This document shows positions 1-7,469 of a stretch of 11,033 nt of DNA, piece after piece (position 1 is the first letter of the stretch; each line of letters opens with the position of its first letter). The notes beneath the pieces are model-generated. The model was not told the origin of the DNA, searched no databases, and saw only the letters and a list, made by a program, of their open reading frames with translations. Origin of the DNA: Nitrososphaerales archaeon TH5896 (GTDB lineage: Archaea > Thermoproteota > Nitrososphaeria > Nitrososphaerales > Nitrososphaeraceae); NCBI GenBank assembly GCA_014523625.1, contig JAATVP010000016.1:1-11033 (forward strand), written 5' to 3'. The position numbers were made by a program, and so were the translations under genes.

Positions 1-150
1 TTCAGAAAACGCTAGTAGATATACTATATATGCGACACTCCAATATGTACTAAATCTCTGCTTCTTGTCTATCGAATATAAGTATTTGATTATGTCATTG
101 ACTTTATGTCTCTTGCCCAAGAAATTACAAAGCTGTAAAATTGCATACAT
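1..150 (-). CDS. Possible partial protein running off the left edge, unidentified
   Basis: An uninterrupted frame of 50 codons runs from an ATG at 150 down to base 1, so any gene here would continue outside the window. The same frame stays open back to a TGA at 213-211 but has no ATG in that stretch; a TTG at 165 is an alternative start. The peptide begins MYAILQLCNFLGKRHK and has a hydrophobic stretch near the visible end (about residues 38-47). Its mix of Ile, Lys, Tyr and Leu looks coding-like, but I recognise no family. No TATA-like box lies 20-30 nt upstream of either start. It could be a genuine gene divergent from the flavoprotein, a 5'-truncated remnant, or a chance open frame. Confidence 0.35.
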   Translation of the reverse strand, partial: MYAILQLCNFLGKRHKVNDIIKYLYSIDKKQRFSTYWSVAYIVYLLAFSE

Positions 151-272
151 ACGATCTCGAATCAATCCAAGGTAGGCTGTTAAGATGGTTAGTTCACTAT
201 GAGGATCCGCTCATCAGTTAATGAACTTGCAGTCTCTGCATCTTCAACTGGAAGAGAAACTTGTGGGATAGG

Positions 273-280
273 TTTTTAGA
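273..280 (+). promoter_or_regulatory. TATA-like box of the flavoprotein gene
   Basis: The T-rich box TTTTTAGA ends 23 nt before the ATG at 304. That is the spacing seen at other genes in this window and fits a leaderless archaeal transcript. The match to a TATA consensus is only moderate. Confidence 0.4.
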
Positions 281-303
281 TGCAACACAGAAAGATCAAT
301 TGT

Positions 304-1344
304 ATGCATATTGCGATTGCCGGTGCTGGTGTTGCTGGAAGTTATCTAGCATGTATGATGTCAAAGATGGGCCATGAAGTTGAGGTGTATGAAACAAATG
401 ACGAAGGAGCACACTGGCCAATATGCGCATGGGGGGGATCAAAGAATATGCTTGCAAAATTCTCGCATCAGGCGGGACTTGAATTCGGCGAGTATATTAC
501 ACATACTGGGCGCACTCTAAGAATTGATCTCCCGGGAAACAAAGTAGAATACTTAGAACTAAAGGGTTTGGTCACATATAACAAACGCAAATGGGAATCA
601 GATTTGCTACGAGATGTCAAGGTTTTCTATGGAATGAAATGCAATTTGGAAAGCCCAATGTTGTCTGAATATGATTTGGTAGTTGACTGCACTGGATTTC
701 ATCGATCGCTGTTGCCTAGATCTAAAGAGGATTTTATAATACCCGCATATGAATATCTAGTTGAGAATATCAAAGAAATTGAAGATTTTTACGTAATTGG
801 ATACAAAGGTGCCCGGGGTTATTTCTGGTGCTTTCCTCTAAGTAAAGGAGAAGCTTTTGTGGGGGCTGGAGATTTGGACAGGAAGTATTATGGGATTGCA
901 GAGTTCATGGCTAGACACCCAGAATGCACCATAAGGAAAAAGATAGGAAGGCCAATACGGCTTGCCCCTCCGCGAAGAATGCAACCGTTCTATTGGAACA
1001 ATGTCGTTGGTGTTGGAGAGTCTATTGGCTGTGTGTTTCCGATGCTTGGAGAGGGAATTATTCCATCTCTAATTTGTTGTGATATTTTCTTGCATCAGCT
1101 AACCAGTCGCAATAAAGCTGAAGAAAGGTTTGATTTCAAGCAGTACTCTACGAAAGTTCTCAAACGGTTCAGATATTATGATGATGTTTACCGAATCATA
1201 CGACTAAAAATGGAGTCATCGTTGAATATGATAAGGCACATTAAACTAATGATGAACATGTACCAAAATATGAAAAGAGAAGAAGATAGATTCGGATTTG
1301 AGGTCAGTCTGGCTAAAATGAACAGATTTGTAAATGCCCTTTGA
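304..1344 (+). CDS. Geranylgeranyl reductase-family FAD-dependent oxidoreductase
   Basis: A flavoprotein of 346 residues. The chain opens directly on a Rossmann strand with GAGVAG at residues 7-12 and an acidic end of strand 2 (E30). A DCTG segment follows at 128-131. YFWCFP at 173-178 matches the aromatic-W-x-F-P signature of geranylgeranyl reductases. The second FAD contact, GESIGCVFPMLGEGI at 237-251, has Glu where most relatives have the Asp of 'GD'. The family reduces isoprenoid double bonds in archaeal ether lipids and, in some archaea, in dolichol-type glycan carriers. I prefer the ATG at 304 to the in-frame ATG at 280: the fold starts exactly there, and a T-rich TATA-like box lies 23 nt upstream of it. 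The gene is convergent with the glycosyltransferase block. Which lipid it acts on cannot be read from sequence; a role in saturating the glycan carrier is inference. Confidence 0.85.
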   Translation: MHIAIAGAGVAGSYLACMMSKMGHEVEVYETNDEGAHWPICAWGGSKNMLAKFSHQAGLEFGEYITHTGRTLRIDLPGNKVEYLELKGLVTYNKRKWESDLLRDVKVFYGMKCNLESPMLSEYDLVVDCTGFHRSLLPRSKEDFIIPAYEYLVENIKEIEDFYVIGYKGARGYFWCFPLSKGEAFVGAGDLDRKYYGIAEFMARHPECTIRKKIGRPIRLAPPRRMQPFYWNNVVGVGESIGCVFPMLGEGIIPSLICCDIFLHQLTSRNKAEERFDFKQYSTKVLKRFRYYDDVYRIIRLKMESSLNMIRHIKLMMNMYQNMKREEDRFGFEVSLAKMNRFVNAL

Positions 1345-1693
1345 TTCAAGTTGGCCAATCTACGTGTTTGGCAAACTAGATAAATACTTGCTCATTGGAC
1401 GTTAGACGACATCCATCGTAACAATATCCATTCACGACTGTAAGTACCTCAACAGCTGGAACCGTGAATTGAGTCGCTTTTTGGGAACAATTAAGGTTTT
1501 GTGATTGAACAAGGAGTGAATTTCACAAACGATGATTACCAAACTTCTAGCTAGTTCATTCGATCCCCAATATGAAATCAAAATGCTCGACATTACTACA
1601 TTCAAAATATCGATCTCCTCCACTGGATTGTAAATGGAATGAAGCTCAGAACAAGAGAATGGAAAGTAGGGCAAGAGGAGATACCTTGCATCT
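1345..1693. other. Gap between convergent genes, no convincing gene
   Basis: These 349 nt separate the 3' ends of the flavoprotein and the GT2 gene. A minus-strand frame stays open from 1857 through the GT2 tail down to 1432, adding about 87 codons beyond the GT2 stop, but it has no start or promoter of its own outside GT2. On the plus strand only short frames exist, for example 33 codons near 1530. A T5 run at 1477-1481 is the only weak terminator-like signal for the flavoprotein gene. The stretch may hold eroded coding sequence, but I cannot identify any. Confidence 0.5.
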
Positions 1694-2557
1694 TTACTGA
1701 CGGTATTTCTCAGGCTTCTTACCGGATATGGCTGAAAGCATCCTTCTTTTTTGTATCTCCCTGACGAATTTTCGAAGCTGATCATCATACAGCCGATCAT
1801 ATCCGATCGTTTTTGGCTTGTATGAGAGGTAGTAGTATAACATATTGAACGCTCCAATTCTCCCAGTTACCTCTCCAGTTGCTAGATACTTCGCAAATCT
1901 CCCCCATACAAAGACCGGGTGATATCCTAGTGTCTTCATGCTCGCACCGAATTCATAAAACTTGTGATGCTTTCCCAGAGGTCGAGAGTGTTGAAACCTA
2001 GCGTCAGGTAGTATTGCATAGCAGTATCCGAGCCTTTCGGACTCATAAAGTATTGCTGACTCATATCCCATTAACTCAGGATATAATCCGCCCCAGTGAG
2101 TCTGTTCGAAAAATGAGTTGCGTACAAACCTTCCGGCGCCATGGGGCTTTTCTGGCATGTATTTTGTGTAGTCACCTGAAGCGATAGCAATATTGGAATT
2201 ATTATCCATAAAATTAACCAATTCCTCAGCATATCCAGGTGGATAAGTCGTATCATCCGTTGCTATCATGTGATAGGTTGTGTGTGCAAGTTCCTTGCTT
2301 CTTGAGTATATGATGGCTTCATTCCAGTTCCTGACAACTCTGCTAATATCATACCCCAAATCATCATGTTTTATGACATAAAGCGATTGCCAGCTTTGTT
2401 TGGTCTGCGTCAAGATCTCTGAAGTTTTGTCTGTCGACCCATCATCCACAACAATCACATATTGCGGAGCAAATGTCTGATCTTTTAGTGACGTTAGAGC
2501 GGCACGGATATCATCCTCAGAATTCCTACAAGTAACAATCGCAAAATACGTGCCCAT
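1694..2557 (-). CDS. Family 2 glycosyltransferase (GT-A fold)
   Basis: A soluble inverting glycosyltransferase of 287 residues. The N-terminus (residues 3-50) is the nucleotide-sugar-binding half of a GT-A fold: FAIVTCRNSEDDI, then VIVVDDGSTDKT with the DDG at 38-40. The metal-binding DxD equivalent is ATDDTTYPPGY around D101-D102. The acceptor side follows with MGYESAILYESERLGY (163-178). The C-terminal 60 residues are basic and Tyr-rich, with no strong membrane helix. The enzyme should add a sugar from an NDP donor to a lipid- or protein-linked glycan in the cytoplasm; donor and acceptor are unknown. It is the last gene of the minus-strand block, 138 nt after the preceding GT4 gene, and has its own TATA-like box, so it may be transcribed separately. 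Start is ATG. Confidence 0.88.
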   Translation of the reverse strand: MGTYFAIVTCRNSEDDIRAALTSLKDQTFAPQYVIVVDDGSTDKTSEILTQTKQSWQSLYVIKHDDLGYDISRVVRNWNEAIIYSRSKELAHTTYHMIATDDTTYPPGYAEELVNFMDNNSNIAIASGDYTKYMPEKPHGAGRFVRNSFFEQTHWGGLYPELMGYESAILYESERLGYCYAILPDARFQHSRPLGKHHKFYEFGASMKTLGYHPVFVWGRFAKYLATGEVTGRIGAFNMLYYYLSYKPKTIGYDRLYDDQLRKFVREIQKRRMLSAISGKKPEKYRQ

Positions 2558-2578
2558 AGAAGTGGGTCTGTTGAAGAC

Positions 2579-2586
2579 TAATTAAA
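2579..2586 (-). promoter_or_regulatory. TATA-like box of the GT2 gene
   Basis: Read on the minus strand, TTTAATTA ends 21 nt before the ATG at 2557. It is a good match to an archaeal TATA box and implies a leaderless or almost leaderless mRNA. Confidence 0.55.
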
Positions 2587-2609
2587 GTTCTATCAACCTA
2601 AGGCATGCA

Positions 2610-2640
2610 ATTTCCTAAAACTAAATCAGAGGAAGGAAAT
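2610..2640. repeat. Inverted repeat in the gap after the 388-residue GT4 gene
   Basis: ATTTCCT at 2610-2616 and AGGAAAT at 2634-2640 form a perfect 7-bp inverted repeat with a 17-nt loop. It lies downstream of the GT4 stop (2696) and upstream of the GT2 promoter. It could be a 3' UTR hairpin, but no T-run follows it on the minus strand. Confidence 0.25.
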
Positions 2641-2695
2641 CAAATGATCCAGTTTATAAACATAGGAATCGACATTTAATCGCTCCAGGGTGCCA

Positions 2696-3862
2696 TTAAC
2701 ACTCCTTATACGCACTAATAATTTGATTTTCGTGCTTCTCCCATGTCAGACGTTCTCTTGCCAATTCTCGCGTTCGTTTTCGCAAATTGTACAGCTCCTC
2801 AGGATGTTGTTGCAAATAGTCTAGCTTATTCAATAAATCTGCATAGTCATTAAACCTGACGCAACAGTCTTGAAGTGATTCGATAACAGGAAGGATCGAT
2901 GAAGTGCACGCCACTGCTAATCCAGCATGTGCATACTCATATGGTTTGTTTGGATTCGTATAATAGTGTGCCCAGTGCTTTTTCCAGGGCAGGAGGCCTA
3001 CAGTGTGTCTTGACATTTCATCAAACATTTCTGGACGTGACAAGAACCCAAGAAATTTCAGCTTTGAGAAAGAGGAATCTGACCAACCCGCAATTGTCAG
3101 GGGGAACCTTTTGTCATTCTCAAATAGATCGAATAATCCGTCCATTTGCCTTTGAGGATACATAACCTTATCATTGCCATCGCCTCCTGAATAAATACAA
3201 TCGACCTGAGTTTGATACGTGGGAGAGGTAATTGACTCTACTTCTGACAATATGGGATAATTCGGGACGACAAACGGTCTGGCGTTCCGATCATGCAGGT
3301 AATCCTTCGCAATCGTTTCGGAAACCACAATAACTGGGGCATTAGAAACAAGTTCTTTTTCCCAAGCCGTCCACACACGTATTGCATATCTATCGATTAA
3401 TCGCCTTCTTATTCTATTCATCCTCCTCTTAATCGAAATTTTGGAAATCTCAGGTTTGATAATACTTTGTGTTCTAATTTTCGCCTGGAATGGCTGATAG
3501 TCCATCTCCAGAAGTATTTTTGATGACATAGACCAATACTCATGGTCATCGAAGACAAAAGGCACTCCGAGTTCAGAAATTAGCTTTGCAGAATATAGAT
3601 TATGTGAATGAACTAAATCTGGGGCCTCTTGTTTCAGAATTTTCTGTAGTTGCTTTTTCACCTGCTGCCAGTAGTAAGGGATGCCTAGACGTGCTTTACT
3701 ATTCCAATCAATCTCGTAAATTTTGGCAAATTTAGTACAATTGATATTATTTCCTGGTTTACCCGCAAAACTGACTCTGTAACCAAGCTTCAAAGCAGTG
3801 ATTGCAGACTTTTCTACTCGCCAATCAGGTAGACTTTCATGCGAAACGTGTAAAACCCTCAA
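2696..3862 (-). CDS. Family 4 (group 1) glycosyltransferase, GT-B fold
   Basis: A retaining-type GT-B glycosyltransferase of 388 residues, normal length for the family. The N-terminal Rossmann half starts MRVLHVSHESLPDW and carries LVHSHN at 83-88 and FDDHEYW at 104-110. A basic segment (KRRMNRIRRR, 145-154) may sit at the membrane surface. VPNYP at 199-203 marks the domain linker. The C-terminal donor-binding half contains GFLSRPEMFDEM (272-283) and KPYEYAHAGLAVACT (306-320), the counterpart of the conserved E-x7-E region. The start codon is TTG: a TGA lies five codons upstream and no ATG fits. A TTATTAAT box 27 nt upstream on the minus strand is a possible promoter. It lies between a small membrane protein and a GT2 enzyme in the glycan block. 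Donor and acceptor are unknown. Confidence 0.87.
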   Translation of the reverse strand: MRVLHVSHESLPDWRVEKSAITALKLGYRVSFAGKPGNNINCTKFAKIYEIDWNSKARLGIPYYWQQVKKQLQKILKQEAPDLVHSHNLYSAKLISELGVPFVFDDHEYWSMSSKILLEMDYQPFQAKIRTQSIIKPEISKISIKRRMNRIRRRLIDRYAIRVWTAWEKELVSNAPVIVVSETIAKDYLHDRNARPFVVPNYPILSEVESITSPTYQTQVDCIYSGGDGNDKVMYPQRQMDGLFDLFENDKRFPLTIAGWSDSSFSKLKFLGFLSRPEMFDEMSRHTVGLLPWKKHWAHYYTNPNKPYEYAHAGLAVACTSSILPVIESLQDCCVRFNDYADLLNKLDYLQQHPEELYNLRKRTRELARERLTWEKHENQIISAYKEC

Positions 3863-3951
3863 ATGTATGGATGCTCAATATTGAATTCAATTAATAAATC
3901 TATTATGAGCTGCTTGAATTACGATATAGTTGTGGCTCGTAAACTGAAATA

Positions 3952-4470
3952 CTATTTCTGCCCACGTTCGATTCGTGGTTCCTTAATATCAGATACATTA
4001 GCTTCGGTGGAATGATCAACCAGATCTTGGTTCTGATTTCCGGTTTGTTCAGTCGTCCTAGCTGGCTTTCGTACAATTTTGTGTAACATATCCCTCATTT
4101 GCTGTTTTTCTTCTTCAGAAACCTTACCGTCAATAAGATCTATGACAAACAACCACATTGTCGCCCCTATTTCATTCTCCTTAAATAAGGCGTGCTGTTC
4201 TACCCTCCATTGAGTCTTGCGGTGCCAATACCCAATAACGATTGCTACAGGTACGTAAGCAGAAACAAACACGACTGCGAAAATCCATATACTTTCGAAT
4301 AGTTCCTTTAAATAAGGCACCTGGTCAATAAGAAGTCCATATTGTATCGTAACGAAATTTGCAAAAGTCATCAAAAATATTAGATAAATACTATGACCAT
4401 TTCGAAAATCTAGCCAACGCCTCCTGGTCCAATTACTGGCCAAAGATTTCATCAGGGATTTAGAATCCAC
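3952..4470 (-). CDS. Two-helix membrane protein of unknown function in the glycan block
   Basis: A 172-residue protein with a basic N-terminus (WTRRRWLDFRNGHS, 14-27), a first membrane helix at about 27-48, a short loop, a second helix at about 61-81, and a hydrophilic C-terminal tail of about 90 residues that is charged and ends in RIERGQK. The positive-inside rule places both ends in the cytoplasm. The tail includes a helical acidic/basic stretch (KVSEEEKQQMRDMLHK, 116-131). I recall similar small proteins with an 'LDFRNGHS-YL' segment next to glycosyltransferases in this archaeal group, but cannot name the family. A scaffold or helper for membrane glycosyltransferases is conceivable from context only. 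The start is GTG because a TGA lies two codons upstream. A TATA-like box ends 23 nt before it. Confidence 0.75.
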   Translation of the reverse strand: MDSKSLMKSLASNWTRRRWLDFRNGHSIYLIFLMTFANFVTIQYGLLIDQVPYLKELFESIWIFAVVFVSAYVPVAIVIGYWHRKTQWRVEQHALFKENEIGATMWLFVIDLIDGKVSEEEKQQMRDMLHKIVRKPARTTEQTGNQNQDLVDHSTEANVSDIKEPRIERGQK

Positions 4471-4493
4471 ACTTCATATAGAGCAGAATACCG

Positions 4494-4501
4494 TTAAAAT
4501 A
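4494..4501 (-). promoter_or_regulatory. TATA-like box of the small membrane protein gene
   Basis: TATTTTAA on the minus strand ends 23 nt before the GTG at 4470. The spacing supports GTG as the true, near-leaderless start. Confidence 0.5.
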
Positions 4502-4548
4502 CATTACTTATCTCGCCTGTGACGGATTTCATACAACATTACCAATTC

Positions 4549-6132
4549 CTAATGAACAAGAGTAACATTTTTGGGGAGATCCAATATCTTGTAAACTGCA
4601 AATAGGCTATTTGAATAAGCTTCGACTCCCTCAAAAACTGAATTCGTCCTGTGACGAATGGGATCATCACTTAATGTCGTATCAATCAAGTAGCGTTGAC
4701 TGCTAGGTGCGTGAGTCGAATTTCTTAATAAACCATCCATATTTTCATAGCTGACAAAACTTCTATTTCCTTCTAATTCCAAAATGAACCATCCTCTCCA
4801 GTCATTACTTCCGATAATTGTCGAATCGGCACGTGTGTTTGCATTTATCCAATGAATCATATCGAGAATCTTTGGAGATTGATCTACTTTGACGGAATTA
4901 AATTGCATAGACTTCGGAGCGAAATCTTGGATGTTCTTATCAAAAAGACCAATAACCGAAACTTGCGTTTCATATGGGAGGATGGCGTAAACAATTCCAA
5001 ATTGTGCAAAAGTGAGAAAAATCATACCTGAAACTAAAATATGAACGTAGGTATTTCTGAGCCTGGCTGATATAATTTGAATGGTTTTAACAAATCCGTA
5101 GCCTGCAAAGATTGATAGTGATATTCCGAAAAGCAAGATCCATCTATCTGCGACCAATTCCTTTGCGTATGGAAACACTAGCCAAGTCATTGAGGTAACA
5201 AGAGCAACGATAAGACTGACCTTCAATAGCCTATCTTTTAGTTGTAAGTAGCCGACAATACCAAAAGGAACAAGTAAGAGGTTCAGAGCTACGAAGTAGG
5301 TAAAAAGATTGGTTAGATTGTAACTATCGCCTGGCGGTCCTTGTTCGTCAAAAATCTGAGCACCCCCGCCTGCATTTGAAATACTACGCACAGAGGAATT
5401 AATGATTGAATATCCATCACCGGTAACAGCTAATGCAGCGATATATGCTACCAAGGCTACTATGAAGCTTATTGCGACTATCCTCTCTCTGTAGAGTATG
5501 GTGTAAATACAGTAGACAGCAATAAGCCATGCTCCGACCATTCTATCAGAGATAACTGAAAGCACAGTAAATAATAGACAGGATAATACAGGTAGAGAAG
5601 AGAATCTGTTTGGTTGAATATTTCTTAATTGTATTAGGATTGAAATGGCAAAAAACATCACGGTCAGCGAGAACATATCCCTATGCAAGTCCCATGCCGT
5701 TCTTAGAACTGGGATCTGCACGATAACAAATAATGAAATTAGTACAGCGTAAAGATTACTATTTCTAATTATTGCCTTTCCCAAAGAAAGGATTGATATT
5801 GCAAAAAGACCGAAGATAAGAGTCGCTGATATAGAAACGGTAGTCTGTACTGATAATCCTGTTAAACTCTGTATGAAGTAAAGAACATAAGTGTAGAAAG
5901 GATATTCTCTTAATATGGTATTCCATTCACTTTCAAAGTTCGATAACATTGGGATATAGTAATTTATGACATCGTAACCGATTGGATATGGATATGCAAT
6001 TAATTCGGCAACTCCCTTCAAAGATATAGCGGAAATGAATACGATCAGGTAGAAAGGAAGATCCTTTCGAGAAAATATTCTGATTGTACGAAGAGAAAGC
6101 TTATTTTCCAACAAAGAGGTATGTAATTTCAA
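4549..6132 (-). CDS. Polytopic membrane protein, probable GT-C glycosyltransferase
   Basis: A 527-residue protein with about 11-12 hydrophobic helices between residues 26 and 387, then a hydrophilic C-terminal region of about 140 residues. The first outer loop holds PYPIGYDVINYYIPM (48-62), with an Asp (D54) placed like the catalytic acid of GT-C enzymes of the PMT/GT39 and oligosaccharyltransferase type; DLHRDMF (148-154) is a second acidic site. Such enzymes transfer a sugar or glycan from a polyprenyl-phosphate carrier on the outer face of the membrane. The C-terminal part (KILDMIHWINANTRADSTII, 421-440) resembles the extracytoplasmic domains of archaeal members. The start is uncertain. 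TTG at 6132 is the first option, but a TATAATTC box at 6153-6146 lies only 13 nt upstream, so TTG at 6114 or 6111 may be used instead. Whether it transfers a single sugar or a whole glycan is not determinable here. Confidence 0.78.
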   Translation of the reverse strand: MKLHTSLLENKLSLRTIRIFSRKDLPFYLIVFISAISLKGVAELIAYPYPIGYDVINYYIPMLSNFESEWNTILREYPFYTYVLYFIQSLTGLSVQTTVSISATLIFGLFAISILSLGKAIIRNSNLYAVLISLFVIVQIPVLRTAWDLHRDMFSLTVMFFAISILIQLRNIQPNRFSSLPVLSCLLFTVLSVISDRMVGAWLIAVYCIYTILYRERIVAISFIVALVAYIAALAVTGDGYSIINSSVRSISNAGGGAQIFDEQGPPGDSYNLTNLFTYFVALNLLLVPFGIVGYLQLKDRLLKVSLIVALVTSMTWLVFPYAKELVADRWILLFGISLSIFAGYGFVKTIQIISARLRNTYVHILVSGMIFLTFAQFGIVYAILPYETQVSVIGLFDKNIQDFAPKSMQFNSVKVDQSPKILDMIHWINANTRADSTIIGSNDWRGWFILELEGNRSFVSYENMDGLLRNSTHAPSSQRYLIDTTLSDDPIRHRTNSVFEGVEAYSNSLFAVYKILDLPKNVTLVH

Positions 6133-6207
6133 ATAATTCGCACTTGAATTATACCTGTCAACTTATTGTACATTTCATCAAGAATTGATCTCGATTCATT
6201 AAAACTT

Positions 6208-7422
6208 TCATACATGGTGCGAGGGACTCATTTCGGACGTTACAAAAATCCTATACCACACTTCTAGGCTTAGAATCTGCAACATCTTACTGATGTACCT
6301 AAGATCTGCATTTTCATCAATTCGCTTGAGCGACTTCAAGTACCAATTTTTATCAATGAGATTAGCCTCGAATATACGTCCTCTATCCAATAACATGGTA
6401 ACTGTTTCTCTGCCGAAGCTATTCCAGAGATTTACAAGGTCCATACCATATCCAACTTTTACATTCATTTTCTTGTCAGAATCTGGGGCATAAATTTGTA
6501 GAATTTCACGTAGTGGAAGTTTTCCTATGTTTGAATTCGTACTATATTTCATTTCAGATGGCCAATCGAAGCCCAGCTCCACTACATCATTATCTAACAG
6601 AGGGGAAAATCCTTGCAGTTTAAAGAAGCGGAAGTATTTGTCATTAGTTGGTACGAAATCATGCATAAGTTTGCCATTGTAGTCGGCTAGTATCACCTGA
6701 TCAAGTGGCTTTAAGTTATTGCTAAAATATGGTGTGAGAAGGGAGTAGATTGGAGACCAATCGAACTTCATCTCCTCGGCAAACATTTCATGTTGATCGG
6801 GAACCCAATCCCTTTCATGGCACGACAGGTACAACTTGGCTCGTTCCAATGTGGTTGTATTTCGATCACTTGTTTGGAGAAACTTCTTATATCGAAAGGT
6901 ATAACCGGCAAAGACTTCATCGCCTCCATCTCCAGTGAACAACAAATTGGAGATAGACTTTGCTTTTTTTATAAAGTAGTACTGGTAAACATTCCACCTG
7001 GGTTCTCCAATGATGTTTATCATCGTGGGCAGATCGCGAAGGGGATTTTCCACGTAAACCCGGTGGAAATCTGCATCTTTCTTTACTGCAATCTTCTCGG
7101 CTTCAATGGCCTCATTACTTTCGTCAAAACTTACGTTAATGCACTCCAACTCTAAACTAGGAAACTCTTCGCGTAACAGACACAAGATAAGGTTAGAGTC
7201 TACACCCGCACTCAATGCGACACAAAGCTTATTTTGGTTAAATTTATCAACCTCTCTTCTAATTGAAGATCTGATTTTGTTCTCAAGAATACGAACAGAA
7301 GCCAAGTTCTGTTTTGAATAAGATTTAGTGACATCAGGAGCAGATACATCTCTTAATCTAAAGGTAGGAACATACATATCCATAGGGTCGTATCGGAGAG
7401 TCAGCAATGGAAGAAGGTTCAT
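6208..7422 (-). CDS. Asparagine synthetase-like amidotransferase lacking the glutaminase domain
   Basis: A 404-residue protein homologous to the C-terminal synthetase domain of AsnB. The PP-loop is SAGVDS at 71-76, a one-residue variant of SGGxDS that binds ATP pyrophosphate. TGDGGDEVFAGY at 163-174 is the second nucleotide/Mg site. FSPLLDNDVVE (272-282), KLPLRE (301-306) and LEVWYRIF (386-393) are the usual late motifs. Ordinary AsnB is longer and starts with Cys2 of an N-terminal glutaminase. Here only about 60 unrelated residues precede the PP-loop and there is no Cys2, so ammonia must come from solution or a separate protein. The family activates a carboxylate as acyl-AMP and amidates it. 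In this cluster the acceptor may be a uronic acid or a peptide, which is inference. The start is ATG; a weak ATAATGGA box lies 24 nt upstream. Confidence 0.85.
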   Translation of the reverse strand: MNLLPLLTLRYDPMDMYVPTFRLRDVSAPDVTKSYSKQNLASVRILENKIRSSIRREVDKFNQNKLCVALSAGVDSNLILCLLREEFPSLELECINVSFDESNEAIEAEKIAVKKDADFHRVYVENPLRDLPTMINIIGEPRWNVYQYYFIKKAKSISNLLFTGDGGDEVFAGYTFRYKKFLQTSDRNTTTLERAKLYLSCHERDWVPDQHEMFAEEMKFDWSPIYSLLTPYFSNNLKPLDQVILADYNGKLMHDFVPTNDKYFRFFKLQGFSPLLDNDVVELGFDWPSEMKYSTNSNIGKLPLREILQIYAPDSDKKMNVKVGYGMDLVNLWNSFGRETVTMLLDRGRIFEANLIDKNWYLKSLKRIDENADLRYISKMLQILSLEVWYRIFVTSEMSPSHHV

Positions 7423-7469
7423 TTGATTGGTACTCTCTGTTTCAAATCCATTATGCCAGACGGTATTTA

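Noticed and set aside
199..279. 26-codon plus-strand frame directly in frame with the flavoprotein and ended by TAG
   Set aside because: It has no promoter or family resemblance, and stop readthrough is not needed because the domain is complete without it.
280..303. Upstream ATG of the flavoprotein (eight extra residues)
   Set aside because: The Rossmann fold starts at the second ATG (304), and the TATA-like box overlaps the first ATG, so the upstream start would not be on the transcript.
1432..1857. A 141-codon minus-strand gene overlapping GT2
   Set aside because: Its first third is a shadow of GT2 in another frame, and its only start lies inside GT2 without a promoter; kept only as a low-interest observation.
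2899..3165. Plus-strand 88-codon frame inside the GT4 gene
   Set aside because: It is antisense to well-conserved GT4 motifs and has no recognisable protein features.
6790..7155. Plus-strand 121-codon frame inside the asparagine-synthetase-like gene
   Set aside because: It lies opposite the TGDGGDE and nearby motifs, so it is a shadow of the real gene.
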